Assembly (NCBI GenBank): GCA_903823665.1
Contig: CAIJTR010000175.1
Location: forward strand, 1 to 44,360
Reading direction: 5' to 3'
Length of the DNA: 44,360 bases
Source of the DNA: an uncultured Rhodospirillales bacterium
GTDB lineage: Bacteria > Pseudomonadota > Alphaproteobacteria > Acetobacterales > Acetobacteraceae
Shown here in pieces: positions 27,301 to 34,621 of the stretch (position 1 is its first letter; the number at the start of each line of letters is the position of its first letter). A program made the position numbers and the translations under genes. The notes under the pieces were generated by a model. The model did no database searches, was not told the DNA's origin, and worked only from the letters and a program-made list of their open reading frames with translations.

Positions 27301-27852
27301 GCCGCCCTTATGATGCGCGCGGCCCTCCGGCGAGATCGTGGCCCAGGCGGCGTAGCGCATGGCGAGGTCGAGCGCCTCGGCATTGCCGGCCTGCTCCCAA
27401 CCGGCCACAGCATTGGCAAACCCCATTTCGGTCAAAGGAGCGCCGATCAGCCTCTCCAGCTCGACCCGCAAGGCGGTGCCGTTCAAGCCGCTGACATCGG
27501 CGTATTTCTTCACCGCCTGACGCTGCACGAACAGGCGCTTGCAGGCGTGAACCGCGTCAAGTGCTGCCGTTTCTGCGAAAACCAGACCCACCGCCTCTGC
27601 CACGCCAAACAACTCGGCCAGAAACCCGCCCAATGGTGCGCCGAGGGAGACAACGAGTTCGCCCTCGCCCTTGACATCCAGCCCCTCAGGCTCTGCGCGT
27701 GCTGCGAGCAGACGGTCGAGCAACGCAGGATCGCTATCCTGCAACTGCCCCAGAAACAGCGCGTCAAGCTCAACCAGCCCCTCACGGGTGGCGAGTTTTG
27801 CGAAGCTGGCACCGAAACCGAGTTCAGTGCTGGGGGGCAGGCTGTCCATCAT
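24388..27852 (-). CDS. GltD-PyrK (NfnB-NfnA-like) fusion iron-sulfur flavoprotein
   Basis: A very large (about 1,154 residues) electron-transfer flavoprotein. Residues 1-235 match nothing I recognise. Then comes a GltD/NfnB-like N-terminal Fe-S module: C245, C248, C256, C280 (GCPLDEKI), and C320, C323, C327 (RICNDCMKACVYQ). A two-dinucleotide-binding oxidoreductase follows, with GLGPAG at 386-391 and GGGLTAVDTATE at 555-566. From about 820 there is a ferredoxin-reductase/PyrK-like module with LVGGGLGNA near 942-950 and a C-terminal 2Fe-2S set C1079, C1085, C1088, C1106. Numbering counts from the TTG at 27855. AGGA upstream favours ATG 27852 or 27849. NfnAB uses separate subunits of the same two types. 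Co-transcription with an enamidase suggests a redox step on a heterocycle, which is an inference. Confidence 0.85.
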   Translation of the reverse strand: MMDSLPPSTELGFGASFAKLATREGLVELDALFLGQLQDSDPALLDRLLAARAEPEGLDVKGEGELVVSLGAPLGGFLAELFGVAEAVGLVFAETAALDAVHACKRLFVQRQAVKKYADVSGLNGTALRVELERLIGAPLTEMGFANAVAGWEQAGNAEALDLAMRYAAWATISPEGRAHHKGGTLFRVPRKIDFANLVHMETIERDGVLMKRLPEHDWRQRDGFALTDPGMSNQQTLDQMNYCIWCHTQSKDSCSKGLRDRKTGEFQKSHFGVMLAGCPLDEKISEMHTLRAQGHLLGAFATIAIDNPMMAATGHRICNDCMKACVYQKQEPVDIPQAETSILRDVLDLPWGFEIYALVTRWNPLNIRRPLPRPDTGRKVLVVGLGPAGYTLAHHLMNDGHSIMAVDGLKIEPLGFDANAPVRDAQTLFENLDDRVLAGFGGVAEYGITVRWNKNYLKLVRLLLERRQQFAMAGGVRFGGGGTLSIDDAWGMGFDHIALCMGAGRPTVIDMPGGLARGVRQASDFLMGLQLTGAAKMSSVANLQLRLPVVVIGGGLTAVDTATESLAYYVRQVEKFAWRYRTLVAERGEAAVRARWSEEEAEISAEFLAHADAIRDERIAAAKLGREPRLVQLLDSWGGATVAYRRTLNEAPSYTLNHEEVEKAMEEGVRFAEGLSPVEVMMDRFGHASALRCSRADKSEATLPARAVLVAAGTQPNTVLAREDGRIKLDGRYFQAVDAQGQPVTPERSMSKPAEAQVLMHRAENGRFLSFFGDLHPSFFGNVVKAMGSAKRGYPVVSAQLATMDATQVSGAEVLAHAKGDLSATVHAVTRLTPTIIEIVLHAPAAARSFQPGQFYRLQNYEMLAPRLAEAHGVTSLAMEGLAMTGAWTDPAKGLVSVIALEMGGSSDLCAMLKIGEPVVLMGPTGTPTEIHANTTVALVGGGLGNAVLFSIGAATRAAGSKVIYFAGYKALRDRYKVEEIERAADVIVWCSDEAPGFPATRPQDRTFVGNIVQAMAAYGSGQLGAQAVPLADAAHMIVIGSDRMMQAVGAARHGLLKPYLLEGHSAIGSINSPMQCMMKEVCAQCLQPQIDPVTGVRSVVFSCFNQDQALDRVDFPALNERLRQNGLAEKVTALWIDRAMRKLEARPAIAAE

Positions 27853-27903
27853 CAATCCTCACCGTGTCCGAACGCAACCGGATGCCACGGGGCGCGCCCC
27901 GCC

Positions 27904-27932
27904 GTCCAGCCCTGTCATATATAGGGCTGGAC
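27904..27932. repeat. Inverted repeat upstream of the fusion flavoprotein gene
   Basis: GTCCAGCCCT (27904-27913) and AGGGCTGGAC (27923-27932) are perfect ten-base arms around a nine-base AT-rich loop. It lies between the stop of the small secreted protein and the start of the fusion flavoprotein on the minus strand, without a T-run. It may be a terminator-like hairpin or an operator for the catabolic operon. Confidence 0.6.
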
Positions 27933-27966
27933 CGCGAGGCGCACAGGACTGGAAGTCGTCAGGCCA

Positions 27967-28308
27967 TCACGGCTTGAGCAGCGAGGCGGCTCCGGAGGTC
28001 AGAGACGAGGTAGGTGTGGAGGTCTGTGCGGCCGGCTTGCTGGTCGCACCGGTCAAAGACTGCGTCAGGCTCGGCTGGGCCGGCTTCTGGCCAGTCAGCT
28101 GCTCCTTTGCCGCCCCGGTGATGGTGTCGGTGGAAGGCTTCTGGCCGGTGGCGATTTCAGCCTTCAACTTGTCGGTTGGGCTGGGATTGATGATTGAGTT
28201 CAGGCTCGGCGTGCTGCTGCCACCCAGCGACGGCAGGCCCTGCGCCATGGCGGGGAACGCGGTGCCGATCAGCAGGGCGGAGAAAACGAATTTGGATGAG
28301 ATGGACAT
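27967..28308 (-). CDS. Small secreted Ser/Thr/Pro-rich protein A
   Basis: A 113-residue exported protein: signal peptide SISSKFVFSALLIGTAFPAMAQ, then a low-complexity mature part rich in Ser, Thr, Ala, Pro and Lys with repeated GQKP segments. GGAG lies eight bases before the ATG. Its N-terminus is paralogous to the next gene upstream (28469-28831), which starts SIASKIVLSAVLL. Function unknown. An unstructured periplasmic protein seems likely. Confidence 0.75.
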   Translation of the reverse strand: MSISSKFVFSALLIGTAFPAMAQGLPSLGGSSTPSLNSIINPSPTDKLKAEIATGQKPSTDTITGAAKEQLTGQKPAQPSLTQSLTGATSKPAAQTSTPTSSLTSGAASLLKP

Positions 28309-28413
28309 GCGGGCTTCTCCGGTGATCCGGCTTGTTCGCCGGTTTTACAACAATACAGCGAAGGACGCGGCATCGGTGCGGCATGTTTGTGGCACAATCG
28401 AGACAAACCATGT

Positions 28414-28443
28414 GAAAAGGCGTCTGACCACCGGCCAGACGCC
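28414..28443 (-). terminator. Intrinsic terminator of small secreted protein B
   Basis: On the minus strand GGCGTCTG and CAGACGCC form an eight-base-pair stem around a nine-base loop, followed by TTTTC. It lies 25 bp past the stop at 28469. Confidence 0.75.
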
Positions 28444-28468
28444 CGTTCATCACCGACGCGTCAGCGGC

Positions 28469-28831
28469 TCAGTTGGTCTTCACCACGGGGGCGCTGCTCG
28501 GTGCCACCGGCTTGGCCACATTTCCGGTGACAACAGCAGGCTTCATGGCGTCGACTTTGCCGTCCAGCGGCTTGGCAGCGATCGACGCGCCATCAGCCGG
28601 CTTTACGGTGCCGGTCAGCGGCTTGGCCTCTTCAGCCTTGCCCGCGACGGTCTTGCCGGTGACGGCCTTCGTGGCCTCAACCGGTGTCGTCGTGGTGCTG
28701 GCGGCTTTGTGGATCATCGTGTGCTTGGCCTTGGGTGCCACGGTCGTGACGGCACTGGTGCCCTGCGCCAGGGCTGGCAGGCTGAGGCTGAGCAGGACGG
28801 CGGACAGAACGATCTTCGAGGCGATGGACAT
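28469..28831 (-). CDS. Small secreted Ala/Lys/Thr-rich protein B
   Basis: A 120-residue exported protein with signal peptide SIASKIVLSAVLLSLSLPALAQ and a mature part made largely of Ala, Lys, Thr, Val and Pro. Its imperfect K-P-L-x-G / V-x-G-K units look like degenerate short repeats. The frame is open to 28999, but GGAG nine bases before ATG 28831 plus the signal peptide set the start. Paralog of the neighbouring gene at 27967. Function unknown. Confidence 0.75.
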   Translation of the reverse strand: MSIASKIVLSAVLLSLSLPALAQGTSAVTTVAPKAKHTMIHKAASTTTTPVEATKAVTGKTVAGKAEEAKPLTGTVKPADGASIAAKPLDGKVDAMKPAVVTGNVAKPVAPSSAPVVKTN

Positions 28832-28954
28832 TGGCTTCTGCTCCGTTATGCCGACGTCATCGCCGGCAAGGAGAGAATGGCTGGATGGCCGAGGCTCCGC
28901 CGTGGCGGGATCATGGCAACGTCGTGGCACCGCATTACGTTTTGGAAAGCACAT

Positions 28955-28990
28955 GAAAAAGGCGTCTGACACAGCGTCAGACGCCTTTTC
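28955..28990 (-). terminator. Intrinsic terminator of actP (possibly bidirectional)
   Basis: GAAAAGGCGTCTGAC (28956-28970) and GTCAGACGCCTTTTC (28976-28990) are perfect 15-base arms with a five-base loop. Read on the minus strand the stem ends in a CCTTTTTC run, 20 bp after the actP stop. The arms share the GGCGTCTG core with the terminator at 28414-28443. Confidence 0.92.
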
Positions 28991-29010
28991 ATCAGGCAAG
29001 AAAGAGCCGC

Positions 29011-30672
29011 TTAGTGACCACTAGCTCCAGCTGCACCAATGCCGGTCTGCGACCGAACATACTGTGCATCGAACCCATCAAGATCGATCACACCGCGCTT
29101 GCTACTGTCGGTAATGGAGAAGAACCAGCAGCACACGAACGCCAGCGGCATCGAGAACAGCGCCGGGTTGGAATAGGGCCAGACAGGGGCCTTATTACCC
29201 AGCACCACCACCCACACCGCAGGGCTGAGGATGGTCAGCGTCAGCGCCGTGAGCAGTCCCACGAAGCCACCGATGGTCGCACCACGGGTCGTAAGCTTCG
29301 GCCAGATCACCGAGAGTAGCAGGATTGGAAAGTTCGAGCTGGCGGCGATGGCGAACGCCAAGCCGACCATGAACGCCACGTTCTGCGTCTCAAAGGCAAT
29401 TCCCAGCCCGATAGCAGCAGCACCGATAAACAACGTGGTCACTTTCGACACCTGCATCTCGGTCTTCTGGTCTACATTGCCGTGGCGTAGCACCGAGGCA
29501 TAGATGTCATGGCTGATCGCAGACGCACCAGCCAGCGTCAGACCAGACACCACGGCGAGAATGGTCGCAAACGCCACAGCCGCAATAAAGCCCTGCAGAT
29601 AGCTGCCGCCGACCGCATCGGCCAGCCAGATGGCCGGCATGTTGGCTCCACCCTTCAGCGCCTTCGTGACCGGATCCAGATAGTCCGGGTTGGTGTAGAC
29701 TAGAGTGATCGCGCCAAAGCCGATGATGAAGGTGAGGATGTAGAAGTAGCCAACGAACCCCGTGGCATAGAAGATCGACTTACGGGCCTCTTTGGCGTTC
29801 GACACGGTGAAGAAGCGCATCAGAATATGCGGCAGGCCGGCCGTGCCGAACATCAGCGCAATACCAAGCGAGATTGTCTCCACAGGATTGGCTACGAACC
29901 CACCTGGGTTCATCACTGCCTGATGCTTCGGGCTCACCCGCACAGCTTCGGTGAAGAAGCCCAGAATGTCGAAGTTGAAGTGGATCAACACCAGCAAGCA
30001 CATCAGCGACGCGCCGGAGAGCAGTAAGCAGGCCTTGATGATCTGCACCCAAGTTGTCGCCAACATGCCGCCGAACATCACGTAGCAGATCATCAGTACG
30101 CCCACGATGATCTCGGCATAGATGTAGTCGATGCCGAACAGCAGTTTAATCAACTGGCCAGCGCCGACCATCTGCGCAATCAGATAGAATGCCACCACAA
30201 CCAGCGTGCCGCAGGCGGCGAGCAGGCGCAGTGGGGTTTGCGCGAAGCGGTAGCTGATCACGTCGGCAAAAGTGAATCGGCCGAGATTGCGAAGTCGCTC
30301 GGCCATCAGCGAGACCAGGATCGGCCAGCCAACGAGGAAGCCGATGGAATAGATCAGACCGTCGAAGCCGTTGGTTGCCACCAGCGCAGAAATGCCCAGA
30401 AACGAGGCCGCCGACATATAGTCACCAGCGATAGCCAAGCCGTTTTGAAAGCCGGAGATTCCGCCGCCGGCCGTGTAGAAGTCGCTCGCCGAACGGGTGC
30501 GCGTGGCAGCCCAATAGGTGATGATCAGGGTAATGACCACGAACGCCACGAACATGCTGATGGCGATAGGGTTCGTTGTCTGTTTCGTGGTTGCAGCGAT
30601 GCCCTCGCCCTCGGCAAACGCCGGGCCGACCGTAAGAAACAACGTCGCAATGACGGCAAGTAAGCTTCTCAT
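29011..30672 (-). CDS. actP: Cation/acetate symporter ActP
   Basis: This 553-residue sodium:solute symporter (SSS family) imports acetate and other short carboxylates with a cation. It has a cleavable signal-like N-terminus (ending PAFAEGEG), then about 13 hydrophobic segments. The ActP landmarks [35 protein letters not shown] and [18 protein letters not shown] are present. It is preceded by the DUF485 gene with an ATGA overlap, as in the yjcH-actP pair of enteric bacteria. A strong terminator follows. No acs gene is in the window. Confidence 0.95.
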   Translation of the reverse strand: MRSLLAVIATLFLTVGPAFAEGEGIAATTKQTTNPIAISMFVAFVVITLIITYWAATRTRSASDFYTAGGGISGFQNGLAIAGDYMSAASFLGISALVATNGFDGLIYSIGFLVGWPILVSLMAERLRNLGRFTFADVISYRFAQTPLRLLAACGTLVVVAFYLIAQMVGAGQLIKLLFGIDYIYAEIIVGVLMICYVMFGGMLATTWVQIIKACLLLSGASLMCLLVLIHFNFDILGFFTEAVRVSPKHQAVMNPGGFVANPVETISLGIALMFGTAGLPHILMRFFTVSNAKEARKSIFYATGFVGYFYILTFIIGFGAITLVYTNPDYLDPVTKALKGGANMPAIWLADAVGGSYLQGFIAAVAFATILAVVSGLTLAGASAISHDIYASVLRHGNVDQKTEMQVSKVTTLFIGAAAIGLGIAFETQNVAFMVGLAFAIAASSNFPILLLSVIWPKLTTRGATIGGFVGLLTALTLTILSPAVWVVVLGNKAPVWPYSNPALFSMPLAFVCCWFFSITDSSKRGVIDLDGFDAQYVRSQTGIGAAGASGH

Positions 30673-30971
30673 CGCGCCTTCTCCACAATTTTCTTGGTCA
30701 AATCGTCAAACTCGCCATTGGCGCGCACCACATAGATGCCAACCAGCACGAAGGCGGAGAACAGCACGAGGATGCCCAACGGAAAAGCCAGCGTGATCAC
30801 GCCATAAACCTGCACCGACAATGCGTCCTTGAAGAACGCCACCATAAAGATGAACGCGAAATAGATCACGACCATGGATATTGCGATGGTCCAGCCAAAT
30901 GCGCCGCGCTTGGCCTCAAGCTCGATGAAGTTCGGATCAGTTTTGACCCGGCTGACCAGATCGGCCGCCAT
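30669..30971 (-). CDS. DUF485 membrane protein (YjcH-like)
   Basis: A 100-residue membrane protein with two hydrophobic segments ([21 protein letters not shown] and a later [23 protein letters not shown]). This is the usual small partner encoded before actP. It ends in the ATGA overlap with actP and is presumably needed for permease assembly or function. The 203 bp upstream (30972-31174) likely hold the promoter of this pair; no sure hexamers were identified. Confidence 0.93.
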   Translation of the reverse strand: MAADLVSRVKTDPNFIELEAKRGAFGWTIAISMVVIYFAFIFMVAFFKDALSVQVYGVITLAFPLGILVLFSAFVLVGIYVVRANGEFDDLTKKIVEKAR

Positions 30972-31174
30972 GATGGTTATCCCCCCGTAGCGCGGATGTT
31001 TGCTCCGCTCGTGTGCCCAAGCCAGCCGGCGCGCATGAACGCGACGCGGGCAGCCCTAGCGAGGAGTGTATTGACGCAGATTTTAACGATTGCAAGATGG
31101 GCAGGTCATAAAACACACATCTCGATGCGGTTTCACGACAGATAATGTCGCGCGAATGCTCGGCTTACGCCGTG

Positions 31175-31753
31175 TCAGATATATTTAAGCAGCAGGAAGC
31201 CACCTACCAGGCAGATCGCGAACACCGAAGTCACCAATGTCAGACGACGCTCGATGAAATCCTGCACCGATGCTCCAAATTGACGGATCAACAGCGCCTC
31301 GAGAAAGAATCGACCGCCACGGGTTATGACACAGGCCCCGACGAACAGCGGGAAGCTCATGGCAGAAATCCCGGCTGCAATCGTGACGATCTTGAACGGT
31401 ATCGGAGTCAAGCCTTTGATCAGGATGATATAAACGCCGTTCTCGGCAAACCGGTTGCGGAATTCCTCAAACGCGCTCTCGTAGTGATAAAGTTGGAGGA
31501 TCGGCAGGGCCACGTAGTCGAACAACGCGTAGCCAAAAAAATAACCCAGCATACCACCCAACACGCTGGAGATGGTGCAGACCAATGCATAGAAGTATGC
31601 GCGCTCCGGCTTCGCGATGGCCATCGGCACCAGCAATGCGTCAGGTGGAACCGGGAAGAAGCTGCTCTCGGCGAATGCAATCGTTGCAAGCCAAGTGAAC
31701 GCGTATGGCGAGGCGGCGAGCCCCAAGATACGGTTGTAGAGGCTTCGCAGCAT
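31175..31753 (-). CDS. YqaA/DedA-family membrane protein
   Basis: A 192-residue inner-membrane protein of the DedA/SNARE-associated (VTT) family, YqaA subgroup. It shows ESSFFPVPPDALLVPMA near the N-terminus, a glycine-rich GGMLGYFFGYALFDY helix and the conserved GLTPIPFKIVTIAAG motif, where membrane re-entrant residues lie. DedA proteins act in lipid-carrier flipping and membrane homeostasis. Divergent from the small secreted protein at 31815. Confidence 0.9.
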   Translation of the reverse strand: MLRSLYNRILGLAASPYAFTWLATIAFAESSFFPVPPDALLVPMAIAKPERAYFYALVCTISSVLGGMLGYFFGYALFDYVALPILQLYHYESAFEEFRNRFAENGVYIILIKGLTPIPFKIVTIAAGISAMSFPLFVGACVITRGGRFFLEALLIRQFGASVQDFIERRLTLVTSVFAICLVGGFLLLKYI

Positions 31754-31814
31754 AGATGGGTTCCCTTGTCAGCCTGCGCGCGTATGCTGGAGCACCATCC
31801 ACGCCGAGGGTTGC

Positions 31815-32285
31815 ATGCGCCGGTTGCTTCTTAGCCTGATCATTTCAGCAATGGCCAGCCCGATTGCGGGGCTTGACGCGCAAGCGCAGCCGTCATCTGC
31901 GGCCACGCCGCATGCCTCGCTTTATGGCAGTTGGACAGGCGGACTTTTCCCGGTCCCATCAAACCTGACCGCACAGGCATGTCTGGCGCAGCCGGTGGTG
32001 ATCTTCACCAAAGATCTCGTGCTGCGGGCCACGATAATAGATGCGATATATCATCAACGTGTCATCGAAACCGTGCGCACAACGGCGAACGGCACGGATT
32101 TCAGGTTCATCCCGAATCCAGGTGCGGATATTTCGAGTGGGCTGTTTGGCGCGCCAGCCACCAGACCGGAGCCGGGATTCGGTTGTGCCGACCCAAATTC
32201 ACTACACGTCGTGCGGCGCGGCGAGAATGAGATCATCTTCGAAGGCTGTAGCGATTTTCCCGAGCCGTTGTACCGCTGCCACTAG
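31815..32285 (+). CDS. Hypothetical secreted protein
   Basis: A 156-residue exported protein: signal peptide RRLLLSLIISAMASPIAGLDAQAQ, then a small globular domain with four Cys (ACLAQP, FGCADP, EGCSDF, YRCH) that could form two disulfides, and a GSWTGGLFPVP segment near its start. No family recognised. GAGGG lies just before the ATG. It ends nine bases before the racemase-family gene, so it may be the first gene of that operon, or the operon promoter may lie within it. Confidence 0.75.
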   Translation: MRRLLLSLIISAMASPIAGLDAQAQPSSAATPHASLYGSWTGGLFPVPSNLTAQACLAQPVVIFTKDLVLRATIIDAIYHQRVIETVRTTANGTDFRFIPNPGADISSGLFGAPATRPEPGFGCADPNSLHVVRRGENEIIFEGCSDFPEPLYRCH

Positions 32286-32294
32286 GAGCCTTCC

Positions 32295-32915
32295 ATGCGA
32301 ATCGCCCTCATCCATGCGCTGCGGCTGTCCATCGATCCGATCATGGCGTCGTTTGCCCGGCATTGGCCGGAGGCAAAGCTCGCCAATCTGCTCGATGACA
32401 GCCTCTCCGCCGATCTCGCCGCCGGCGCGTCGCTTGAGAGCATGACCACGCGCTTCCTCACTTTGGCACGTTACGCCCACGCCACCGGGGCCGACGGCAT
32501 CCTGTTCACATGCTCCGCCTTCGGCCCTTGCATCGAGGCATGCGCAAAAGAATTGGCCCCAATGCCGGTACTCAAGCCGAACGAGGCGATGATCGAAGCA
32601 GCCCAGCCCTACCAACGCATAGGCGTGCTCGCGACCTTCGGCCCGACGCTGGCCACCATGCCACCGGAATTCGGCCGCCCCGTGCAAACAGCGCTGATCG
32701 AGGGCGCTCTGGCTGCACTCGACGCCGGGGACGGTACCACCCATGACCGTCTCGCCGCCGAAACCGCCAAATCGCTGCACGGCTGTGACGCCATAGCACT
32801 CGCCCAGTTCAGCCTCGCCCGCGCCGCCGATGCCGTGGCCGCAGCCACCGGACTGCCGGTTCTCACCACACCCGATTCGGCGGTGCTGAAGCTGAAGGCG
32901 CTGCTGCACGCCTAG
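32295..32915 (+). CDS. Asp/Glu/hydantoin racemase superfamily protein, single-Cys type
   Basis: This 206-residue protein has the two-domain racemase fold. The first catalytic Cys is C73 in ILFTCSAFGPC. At the position of the second catalytic Cys the sequence reads IALAQFSLARA, so the usual two-Cys racemase pair is incomplete. Proteins of this subtype may act like maleate isomerase or arylmalonate decarboxylase, or on another substrate. AGGAG lies five bases before ATG 32295. It begins the close-packed catabolic operon, with the hydantoinase gene 60 bp on. A hydantoin racemase role would fit the context but not the residues. Confidence 0.82.
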   Translation: MRIALIHALRLSIDPIMASFARHWPEAKLANLLDDSLSADLAAGASLESMTTRFLTLARYAHATGADGILFTCSAFGPCIEACAKELAPMPVLKPNEAMIEAAQPYQRIGVLATFGPTLATMPPEFGRPVQTALIEGALAALDAGDGTTHDRLAAETAKSLHGCDAIALAQFSLARAADAVAAATGLPVLTTPDSAVLKLKALLHA

Positions 32916-32975
32916 CCCCGGTTGCCTCCAAAGCCCGCGCGTTCCACTGTTGCGCTGCAACGATGCGGGGCTGAG

Positions 32976-34418
32976 ATGAGCGAATACGATCTGGTGGTGC
33001 GTGGTGGCCAAGTGGTCACCAACAGCGAAGTCTTTAACGCCGATATCGGCGTCTCCGGCGGCAAAATCTCGGCCATCGGGCTGAACCTCACCGGCACCCG
33101 CACCATCGACGCCCAAGGCATGCTCGTCCTCCCCGGCGGCGTGGACACGCATTGCCATATCGAGCAGTTGCAGGAAGGCGGCGGGGCGGATGAGGAAAGC
33201 TGGACCACCGGCTCCACCTCCTGCCTCGTCGGCGGCACCACCTCCGTCGTCACTTTCTCCACCCAGTTCAAAGGCAAGGGCATTTTGGAGCCTTTGGCCG
33301 AGTACCATCGCCGGGCGAAATCCGCGATGGTCGATTACAGCTTCCATCAGATCATCACCGATGCGTCTGACGCGGTGATCTGGGAGCAAATCCCGCAAAT
33401 CGTGGCCCAGGGCGTGCGCAGCCTGAAGGTCTTCCTCACCTATGATGCGCTGTCACTCGATGACCGCGCCTATCTCCGCGTCCTCGCCGCCGCTCGCCGT
33501 GCCGGTGCGTTCGTCACCGTCCATTGCGAGAATTACGAGGCTATCGGCTGGATGACCGAGGCCCTGCTCGCCTCCGGACGCACCGCCCCGAAATACCATG
33601 CCTGGTCCCGCCCCCGCATGATCGAGCGCGAGGCCACCCATCGCGCCATCGCGCTGGCCGAACTCGTCGATCAACCCATCCAGATCTTCCACGTCTCTTG
33701 CAGCGAGGTGGCCGCCGAAATCGCCGCCGCCCGCCACCGTGGCCTCAAGGTCTGGGGCGAAACCTGCCCGCAATACTTCACCCTCACCGCCGACCACATG
33801 GACCGCCCGGGCTTCGAGGGGGCCAAATTCATGTGCTCCCCCGCCCCGCGTGACACCGCCTCGCAGGAAGCACTTTGGGACGACATCCGCCGCGGGACGC
33901 TGGACGTCATCAGCTCCGACCATTCCGGCTGGTGCTATGACGGCACCCGCGGCAAGAAGGTGAACGGTGCCGACGCCAATTTCCGCGACATCCCCAACGG
34001 CGTCCCCGGCCTTGCCGCCCGCCTGCCGATCATCTTCAGCGAGGGCGTGGCCAAGGGCCGCATCGACCTCCCACTCTTCGCCCGCCTCATCGCCGGCAAC
34101 CCCGCCAAGCTGTTCGGCCTCGAAGGCAAGGGAGCCATTGCTCCCGGCTACGACGCTGATCTGGTGATCTGGGACCCCACCCGCAAAACCACGCTGACCA
34201 ACGCCCATATGCAGCAAGCCATTGACTACACGCCTTACGAGGGCCAAGAAGTCACCGGCTGGCCCGTCACCACCATCCGCCGCGGCGAAGTGGCGATGCA
34301 GGACGGCAAGGTCCAGGCTGAACCCGGCTCAGGCCGCTTCCTGCCACGCGGCCCCTACGATCTCATCAAACCCACTGGCAACCTGCCGAACGGGTTTGAC
34401 GCCTCGGCCTTCGCGTAG
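32976..34418 (+). CDS. Dihydropyrimidinase / D-hydantoinase family
   Basis: A 480-residue binuclear zinc amidohydrolase that opens dihydropyrimidine or hydantoin rings to N-carbamoyl amino acids. Metal ligands: H59 and H61 (DTHCHIEQ), carboxylated K151 (SLKVFLTYD), H183 (TVHCENYE), H239 (IFHVSCSE) and D315 (SSDHSGW). The GETCPQYFTL segment is typical. The frame is open to 32922, but the family N-terminus (SEYDLVVRGGQVVT) starts at ATG 32976. No carbamoylase or beta-ureidopropionase follows. Instead an AtzG/AtzE/AtzH module does, suggesting an unusual downstream route. Confidence 0.93.
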   Translation: MSEYDLVVRGGQVVTNSEVFNADIGVSGGKISAIGLNLTGTRTIDAQGMLVLPGGVDTHCHIEQLQEGGGADEESWTTGSTSCLVGGTTSVVTFSTQFKGKGILEPLAEYHRRAKSAMVDYSFHQIITDASDAVIWEQIPQIVAQGVRSLKVFLTYDALSLDDRAYLRVLAAARRAGAFVTVHCENYEAIGWMTEALLASGRTAPKYHAWSRPRMIEREATHRAIALAELVDQPIQIFHVSCSEVAAEIAAARHRGLKVWGETCPQYFTLTADHMDRPGFEGAKFMCSPAPRDTASQEALWDDIRRGTLDVISSDHSGWCYDGTRGKKVNGADANFRDIPNGVPGLAARLPIIFSEGVAKGRIDLPLFARLIAGNPAKLFGLEGKGAIAPGYDADLVIWDPTRKTTLTNAHMQQAIDYTPYEGQEVTGWPVTTIRRGEVAMQDGKVQAEPGSGRFLPRGPYDLIKPTGNLPNGFDASAFA

Positions 34419-34429
34419 GAGCCGCACCG

Positions 34430-34621
34430 ATGATCGACACCAAAAACTTCAACGCCCTCGCCTATGTCACAGCCACAGCCCCCTCCGTCGGCATCGACCT
34501 GCCCCCCGCCCGCCTTGCCGAAATCGCCGAGGCCTTTAGCCTCGTGATGACCGTCGGAGCCCCGGCCCTCTCGATGAACGTGGCACCCAAGGCAGAACCC
34601 GCCCCGGTATTCGTCGCATGA
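34430..34621 (+). CDS. AtzG/HpxX-like small subunit (DUF4089)
   Basis: A 63-residue protein of the DUF4089 type, which pairs with AtzE-type amidases. In the cyanuric acid pathway AtzG is required for AtzE solubility and activity. The helix pattern with IDLPPARLAEIAEAFSLVM, then a polar tail, fits. GGAG lies before the ATG and the stop overlaps the amidase start as ATGA, as expected for an obligate complex. The assignment rests on size, helix pattern and context. Confidence 0.8.
   Translation: MIDTKNFNALAYVTATAPSVGIDLPPARLAEIAEAFSLVMTVGAPALSMNVAPKAEPAPVFVA

Noticed and set aside
24388-27852. Fusion flavoprotein as a 6-hydroxynicotinate reductase or as dihydropyrimidine dehydrogenase
   Set aside because: The order GltD-like then PyrK-like does not match what I know of either enzyme (PreT-PreA uses a PyrD-type catalytic part, which is missing). 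The neighbouring enamidase alone is not proof.
20000-32000. A dif site at the GC-skew change
   Set aside because: No stretch resembling the XerCD 28-bp core was found by eye. AT-rich motifs at 27915 and 31177 lack the arms.
32202-33398. Long minus-strand open frame (398 codons) over the racemase and hydantoinase genes
   Set aside because: It is antisense to two clear enzyme genes, glycine- and acid-rich in the way typical of shadow frames in high-GC DNA.
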